Positions 6,108-9,747 of a stretch of DNA of 9,747 bases are shown one piece after another; the first letter of the stretch is position 1; every line of letters begins with the position of its first letter. Position numbers and translations under genes: made by a program. Source of the stretch: Thermoplasmata archaeon (lineage in GTDB: Archaea; Thermoplasmatota; Thermoplasmata; GCA-020350865); contig CP070726.1 in assembly GCA_020350865.1 (NCBI GenBank), positions 1,544,640 to 1,554,386 on the forward strand, in the 5' to 3' direction. The notes beneath the pieces were generated by a model, which worked only from the letters and a program-made list of their open reading frames with translations, was not told the DNA's origin and made no database searches.

Positions 6108-6707
6108 ATGGCGCAGACGGCAGAAGAATACATGAAGATGGCCGAGAAGGCGTACAATATCGGGGACTTTGCAGATGCCATCGAATACTATGACAAGGCC
6201 ATTGAGCTTAAGCCACAAAATAAGCTTGCGTGGGGTGAGAAGGCGGGCATCTACTCGGAGCTGGAGCGCTTCCAAGAGGCACTGGAATGTTTTGAAAAGG
6301 CCCTTGAATTCGACGAATACGACACTGAGCTGCTCTACGGAAAGGCCATCGCCCTAACGAGACTAGGCCAGTATGAGGATGGACTCGGCGTTTTTGACAC
6401 TGTATTGGTCATAATGCCGGATCACGAGAACGCCTGGACCGGGAAGGGCCTGGCCTTGGCAGAGCTCGGCCGGTGGGATGAGGCGCTGGAATATGCGGAA
6501 AAGGGCATCGAGGTCCATCCCCACATCACGAACGCCTGGTTCCTCAAAGCCATAGCCCTAGAGAGCTTCGAAAGATATGAGGAGGCCATAGAATGTTACG
6601 AGAAGATGCTGGAGCTGGATCCGGGCAACAACGACGCTATGGAGGGCATCAAGGAGCTCAGGGCACTGCTGTCTGGTGAAAGAGAAGGCCACCTGGGATA
6701 TCACTAG
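6108..6707 (+). CDS. Tetratricopeptide repeat protein (five TPRs)
   Basis: A 199-residue protein built almost entirely of TPR units of 34 residues, at about 4-37, 39-72, 73-106, 107-140 and 141-174, followed by a capping helix. The repeats keep the consensus (W/Y at position 4, G/A at 8, Y/L at 11, A at 20, P at 32), as in DFADAIEYYDKAIELKP and RYEEAIECYEKMLELDP. TPR stacks form a superhelix that binds peptides or helices of partner proteins; here there is no attached catalytic domain, signal peptide or membrane helix. It is probably a cytosolic scaffold or chaperone-like adaptor. The partner is not shown by the sequence, although it directly follows the two membrane paralogues. The short leader and the box at 6061-6076 indicate that it has its own promoter. 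Confidence 0.92.
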   Translation: MAQTAEEYMKMAEKAYNIGDFADAIEYYDKAIELKPQNKLAWGEKAGIYSELERFQEALECFEKALEFDEYDTELLYGKAIALTRLGQYEDGLGVFDTVLVIMPDHENAWTGKGLALAELGRWDEALEYAEKGIEVHPHITNAWFLKAIALESFERYEEAIECYEKMLELDPGNNDAMEGIKELRALLSGEREGHLGYH

Positions 6708-6733
6708 AGCTACTGACAACTGAAAAGTTCGAC

Positions 6734-6745
6734 AATCGTACGATT
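6734..6745. repeat. Perfect 12-bp palindrome in the gap before the DUF373 gene
   Basis: AATCGTACGATT is a perfect dyad, 27 bases after the TPR stop and about 57 bases upstream of the TATA box at 6802-6810. In DNA it could be a binding site for a dimeric regulator. As RNA it makes only four pairs around a tetraloop, too weak for a terminator. No second copy was seen in the window by eye. Confidence 0.4.
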
Positions 6746-6775
6746 TCTGTAAAATTAATTGCTGCCAGTATAGGA

Positions 6776-6783
6776 TTTTTCTT
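6776..6783 (+). terminator. Possible T-rich terminator after the TPR gene
   Basis: TTTTTCTT is the only clear pyrimidine run in the gap after the TPR gene. Archaeal RNA polymerase often stops on such T-runs without a hairpin. It lies about 70 bases after the stop codon and just before the next promoter. Confidence 0.3.
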
Positions 6784-6801
6784 GCGCAAACACAGAGGAA
6801 A

Positions 6802-6810
6802 AATAATATA
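6802..6810 (+). promoter_or_regulatory. TATA box for the DUF373-mptE-rlmE unit
   Basis: AATAATATA lies 31 bases (box centre) before the ATG at 6837, with a purine-rich BRE-like GAGGAAA before it. Transcription would start near 6831-6834, leaving a leader of only a few bases. This argues against the upstream GTG at 6816 as the start codon, because it would not be transcribed. Confidence 0.55.
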
Positions 6811-6836
6811 GTAGAGTGTGCATACTAACCCATCGC

Positions 6837-7928
6837 ATGAGACTTTTAATAATCTGCGTGGACAGGGATAACGACCTAGGCACCAAAGTGGGTATCGAAT
6901 CGCCAGTTATAGGCAGAGAGGCGTGTCTTTCCGCAGCCGTAACCCTGGGCCTTGCAGACCCCGAGGAATCCGATACAAACTCCATATTTTCAGGTATATT
7001 CGTTTATGACAGCTATATCAAAAACGGAGTGGACACCGAGATCGCCGTGATATGCGGGGATTCGGATGTGGGTATCAAATCCGATCAGGTTCTTGCCAAT
7101 CAAATAGATTTGCTTCTAAGCAAGGTGGAGGCCGACAGTGCCATCCTCGTTTCAGATGGAGCTGAGGACGAGCACATCTATCCAATACTGCAGTCCAGAA
7201 TCAAAATCGACGGTATCAAGAGGGTCGTGGTCAGGCAGGCAAGAAACATTGAGAGCATCTACTACATGTTTCTCCGCTCATTTCAGGAGGAGAGGGTGAG
7301 GCGCAAGTTCATCCTGCCCCTGGCCCTTGCGCTCATCGTGTTCTCCACGTTTTCAATCCTGACCGTGATAATAAAGATCTATGACAAGAATTTTCCCGAA
7401 ATCACCTTGCCTGTGGTGTTTCTGACCATCGGCATCTACATCGTAGTAAAAGCCTACAACTTGGATGAACCCTTGAAGGTCATGTCCCAGGATGCAAAAT
7501 CGGCCATCTCAACAATACCTTTCATTTTGCTATCGGGAATTATCATCGTGGCAGGAATACTTGCCGGCTGGAATGCCATACAGGGGATAACGGATCCTGT
7601 CTTACAGATGATTACCCTCATTGAACCGCTCCTTTGGGCGGGCGTTTTCGCCGTAATTCTCCTGGGGATAGGGCGGGCCCTTCATATTTACATCAGGGAG
7701 GCCGAGTTTCCCTGGATATTCTTTCCCATTGTGTTTTCCATCCTGGCCTTTGGATCGTTCCTTTACTGTGCATTGAAGATATCATCGTTCTTTTTCGGGA
7801 TGGCTGGAACAGAGATAGTGGACGATATCTTCATCTTCCTGGTTACAGGCATCATCTTCACCTCCTTTGGCTACTTCTCTTTAGGAAAAATCAGACAGGT
7901 GGAAAAAACGGCAGACTGGCATCACTGA
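6837..7928 (+). CDS. DUF373 family membrane protein
   Basis: The N-terminal region MRLLIICVDRDNDLG is the hallmark of the archaeal DUF373 family, whose function is unknown. The 363 residues divide into a cytosolic alpha/beta domain (about 1-157) and a membrane domain with roughly six helices (159-179, then stretches around VVFLTIGIYIVV, ILLSGIIIVAGIL, LLWAGVFAVILLGIG, FFPIVFSILAFG and FIFLVTGIIFTSFG). The soluble domain contains CVDRDNDLG (7-15), ICGDSDVG (72-79) and SDGAEDEHIYPIL (106-118). The conserved acidic residues suggest metal or nucleotide binding, which is an inference. The start ATG at 6837 is chosen because it is the family's usual N-terminus and fits the promoter; an in-frame GTG lies seven codons upstream. 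Only nine bases separate the stop from mptE, so the genes are cotranscribed. Confidence 0.88.
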   Translation: MRLLIICVDRDNDLGTKVGIESPVIGREACLSAAVTLGLADPEESDTNSIFSGIFVYDSYIKNGVDTEIAVICGDSDVGIKSDQVLANQIDLLLSKVEADSAILVSDGAEDEHIYPILQSRIKIDGIKRVVVRQARNIESIYYMFLRSFQEERVRRKFILPLALALIVFSTFSILTVIIKIYDKNFPEITLPVVFLTIGIYIVVKAYNLDEPLKVMSQDAKSAISTIPFILLSGIIIVAGILAGWNAIQGITDPVLQMITLIEPLLWAGVFAVILLGIGRALHIYIREAEFPWIFFPIVFSILAFGSFLYCALKISSFFFGMAGTEIVDDIFIFLVTGIIFTSFGYFSLGKIRQVEKTADWHH

Positions 7929-7937
7929 TGGATTGGC

Positions 7938-8618
7938 ATGGATTTTGAGGTGTGGGAACCGTACTACAGTAGGATTCTATCTGATTTCGGTTTTGAAAGA
8001 GAAGAGGATGAGCGCTCAGCCCTTGTTCTCTCCAACCTTTTAGAAGATAAGGACTTGGCCTCAGAAGATGACCTCCGAGACTTGATTTTGGGAAAGTCTG
8101 TGGCGGTTGTGGGAGGTGCCAGGCATCTCGAAAAGGAGCTTGAAGAAGACCTACCGTACGATGTGCTGATAGCTGCGGACGGCACCACCTCCCTTCTGCT
8201 TAAAAGAGCCATCTGCCCTGATGTGATAGTGACGGACCTCGACGGCAATATCGAGGACCAGCTGGCAGCAAACAGGCAAGGGGCCATTGCTGCCGTACAC
8301 GCCCACGGCGATAATATTTCCCAAATCAAGGCCTTTGTCCCGCGGTTTACTGGGAAGGTCATGGGGACAGTACAGTGCAGGCCCTTTGACGACCTACACA
8401 ACTTCGGGGGATTTACGGACGGGGACCGTAGTGTGTTCTTAGCGGAGCATTTCAATGCGGAGAGCATCCGGCTCCTGGGATTCGATTTCTACTGCGTGGG
8501 AGAAAAGGAGAACTGCAATCACGAAACAAAGCTGAGGAAGCTCGGATGGGCAAGGAGGCTCATTGCGGCCCTGGATTGCCCCATCGAACACGAGGGTTTA
8601 AAGGATGGGCTTTCATGA
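7938..8618 (+). CDS. mptE: 6-hydroxymethyl-7,8-dihydropterin pyrophosphokinase, archaeal MptE type (DUF115)
   Basis: Transfers pyrophosphate from ATP to 6-hydroxymethyl-7,8-dihydropterin, the activated pterin used to make tetrahydromethanopterin or folate. MptE is the archaeal enzyme and is unrelated to bacterial FolK. The 226 residues fit the family. Recognisable motifs are VVGGA (57-61) after a helical N-terminal region, AADG (79-82), PDVIVTDLDG (94-103), VHAHGDN (120-126), and the C-terminal strand LLGFDFYCVG followed by the helix KLRKLGWARRLIA. The Asp-rich TDLDG and the HAHGD segment are likely metal and substrate ligands, inferred from their conservation in the family. It lies nine bases after the DUF373 gene, and its stop overlaps the start of rlmE (ATGA at 8615-8618), so translation of the two is probably coupled. 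The pterin pathway of this organism cannot be decided from this gene alone. Confidence 0.9.
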   Translation: MDFEVWEPYYSRILSDFGFEREEDERSALVLSNLLEDKDLASEDDLRDLILGKSVAVVGGARHLEKELEEDLPYDVLIAADGTTSLLLKRAICPDVIVTDLDGNIEDQLAANRQGAIAAVHAHGDNISQIKAFVPRFTGKVMGTVQCRPFDDLHNFGGFTDGDRSVFLAEHFNAESIRLLGFDFYCVGEKENCNHETKLRKLGWARRLIAALDCPIEHEGLKDGLS

Positions 8619-9217
8619 CGAAACGATGGGTTAGGGAGCATAAAAGGGAGCATTACTACAAAAAAGCCAAGAAGGCCGGCTATCGCTCCAGATCGGCCTA
8701 CAAGCTGATACAAATCAACGATAGGTACAACCTCATATCGAAAGGGGATGTGGTGATAGACCTGGGTGCCGCACCCGGGGGCTGGTCGCAGGTTGCCCAG
8801 GAGATCGTGGGGCCCGAAGGAAAGGTGCTGGCAGTTGACATCCAAAGGATGGAGCCACTGTCCGGGGTGATCCTGATAAGAGGTGATATGACAAAGCAGG
8901 AGACCGTCGATAAAATACTGGCAGAGGTGAGCGATGTGGATGTCATCCTATCGGACATGTCACCCAGCATATCCGGGCATTATTCAATGGATCAGGCACG
9001 CTCGATCGATCTGGCCGAGAAAGCACTTCTGGTTGCGGAGCAAACACTGAAACATAAAGGGAACTTCGTAGTCAAGGTGTTCCAGGGCGAACTGTTTTCG
9101 GATTTCTTTCAAAAGATCAAGGCCAGGTTCACTTTCGTTAAAGGCCATTCACCCAAGGCCTCGAGAAAGAGCAGCTCTGAAATCTATGTTGTGGGGAAGG
9201 GATTCAGGGCGAGATGA
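8615..9217 (+). CDS. rlmE: 23S rRNA (uridine-2'-O-)-methyltransferase, RlmE/FtsJ family
   Basis: SAM-dependent enzyme that methylates a 2'-hydroxyl in the A-loop of 23S rRNA during large-subunit maturation. The 200 residues match the compact archaeal and bacterial RlmE core, without the extra domain seen in some relatives. The SAM-binding motif is DLGAAPGGWSQ (49-59). The catalytic tetrad is Lys30 (SAYKL), Asp114 (SDMSPS), Lys154 (FVVKVFQG) and Glu189 (SSEIYVV), all intact. A basic N-terminus (MTKRWVREHKREHYYKKAKK) would bind rRNA. The ATG at 8615 overlaps the mptE stop and has AAAGGA about nine bases upstream. An in-frame ATG at 8546 would add 23 residues that overlap mptE and do not resemble the family, so I reject it. 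The gene ends 25 bases before the convergent minus-strand gene. Confidence 0.95.
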   Translation: MTKRWVREHKREHYYKKAKKAGYRSRSAYKLIQINDRYNLISKGDVVIDLGAAPGGWSQVAQEIVGPEGKVLAVDIQRMEPLSGVILIRGDMTKQETVDKILAEVSDVDVILSDMSPSISGHYSMDQARSIDLAEKALLVAEQTLKHKGNFVVKVFQGELFSDFFQKIKARFTFVKGHSPKASRKSSSEIYVVGKGFRAR

Positions 9218-9242
9218 CTTCCCAGATGAAATCCCGAAACAC

Positions 9243-9747
9243 TCATTTCTCGGCGTACTTCCCCTCTATGAGGTCGTTGATGTACTTGGAGGCTCCGGCA
9301 ACATCGGCCATATTCCCGTCCCAGCCCTCAAGCACCTCCTCGTATTCGAGCTCTATGTCCTCCACGCATTTCTGCACCTGGGGTTTGAAGGGTTCCACCT
9401 CCTCTCCAAGGAGGATGCTGGCCAGAATGATGTACTTGCCCCTGCCGAGGAGTATCTGGAACTTGCCGAATTTCATCTCGTCCAAAGAAGCATCCCTGTC
9501 CCTGAACGAGTCCTTCACAAAGTCCTGCACGGCTACGAGCATCCCGCCCAGGATGTCCTCATCCATGTCGGGTCTGAGCCTTCTTGTGAAGTGCTTGATC
9601 AACCTGCCATCGTTGGTCATGAAGAATATTTCGTCGATCAGGGTCTCCTCTGCCGGGATTTCCTCCTCTTTCTTCCCTTTTATAAAAAACAGATACAATA
9701 GGAGGACCGCTATTACAGCTATCACAGCTGCAAGGGCCCCGTAAAGG
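9243..9747 (-). CDS. C-terminal part of a membrane protein with a Roadblock/longin-like cytosolic domain; 5'-partial
   Basis: The reading frame runs off the right edge, so only the C-terminal part is present. A GTG at 9725 could start it, but the upstream codons (…LYGALAA, before the IAVIAV stretch) extend the hydrophobic segment to a full membrane helix of about 22 residues, so the start probably lies outside the window. After KGKKEEE comes a cytosolic domain of about 130 residues. Counting from the GTG, it has IDEIFFMTNDGRLIKHF (30-46), DEDILGGMLVAVQDFVKDSF (55-74), a strand pair FGKFQILLGRGKY and IILASILLG, and a C-terminal helix ending YINDLIEGKYAEK. This resembles Roadblock/LC7 or longin-like modules that end membrane-anchored archaeal surface proteins. 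Such modules bind small GTPases or form dimers; the link is inferred. It converges on rlmE. Confidence 0.8.
   Translation of the reverse strand, partial: LYGALAAVIAVIAVLLLYLFFIKGKKEEEIPAEETLIDEIFFMTNDGRLIKHFTRRLRPDMDEDILGGMLVAVQDFVKDSFRDRDASLDEMKFGKFQILLGRGKYIILASILLGEEVEPFKPQVQKCVEDIELEYEEVLEGWDGNMADVAGASKYINDLIEGKYAEK

Noticed and set aside
6816..6836. GTG start for the DUF373 gene seven codons upstream
   Set aside because: It lies upstream of the transcription start expected from the TATA box, and the family begins at the MRLLIICVDRDND methionine.
7964..8467. 167-residue frame antisense to mptE
   Set aside because: It has the Ser/Arg-rich composition of an antisense shadow, and mptE is clearly the real gene.
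8546..8614. In-frame upstream ATG extending rlmE by 23 residues
   Set aside because: The extension overlaps mptE, does not resemble the family and lacks a ribosome binding site. The ATG at 8615 gives the normal N-terminus and an ATGA overlap.
9186..9744. Two long plus-strand frames opposite the last gene
   Set aside because: They are rich in Ser, His and Leu and antisense to a frame with a clear membrane helix and a conserved-looking domain; they are shadows of it.
1..9747. CRISPR array, insertion sequence, integrase or attachment site
   Set aside because: No regularly spaced repeats, transposase motifs or terminal inverted repeats were seen on either strand.

Overview
The window looks archaeal, most plausibly from a Thermoplasmatota-type euryarchaeon. 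I infer this from three things: an archaeal MptE-type pterin diphosphokinase (DUF115) and a DUF373 membrane protein next to each other; a compact archaeal FtsJ/RlmE methyltransferase; and BRE/TATA-like boxes about 23-36 bases upstream of several start codons, often with no room for a leader. Arginine is mostly AGG/AGA. There is no rRNA, tRNA, CRISPR array, transposase or integrase. The lineage assignment is an inference.

Layout. Bases 1-1191 hold two small membrane proteins: one with two membrane helices and a basic cytosolic tail, possibly cut by the left edge, and one with three helices and a C-terminal zinc ribbon. Bases 1256-1933 encode endonuclease III with an intact catalytic Lys/Asp pair and 4Fe-4S cluster. 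Bases 2049-3791 hold three closely spaced genes: an SRPBCC-fold protein, an unrecognised 170-residue protein and an all-helical protein with an Imm49-like C-terminal motif. The middle gene appears to have its own leaderless promoter inside the end of the SRPBCC gene. A hypothetical gene on the minus strand (3885-4319) converges on this cluster, and a roughly 270-base promoter region separates it from the next block.

Bases 4588-6035 hold a tandem pair of diverged paralogues. Each has an N-terminal pair of membrane helices and a cytosolic domain of about 150 residues that I do not recognise. A five-repeat TPR protein follows under its own promoter (6108-6707).

Bases 6837-9217 form a tight three-gene unit: DUF373 membrane protein, mptE and rlmE, with a 9-base gap and then an ATGA overlap. 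It links a membrane protein of unknown function to pterin cofactor synthesis and 23S rRNA methylation. The last gene, on the minus strand (9243 to the right edge), is the C-terminal part of a protein with one membrane helix followed by a cytosolic Roadblock/longin-like domain.

I saw no clear defence island or mobile element. The least explained parts are the membrane paralogue pair, the Imm49-like helical protein in its three-gene cluster, and the truncated membrane protein at the right edge.
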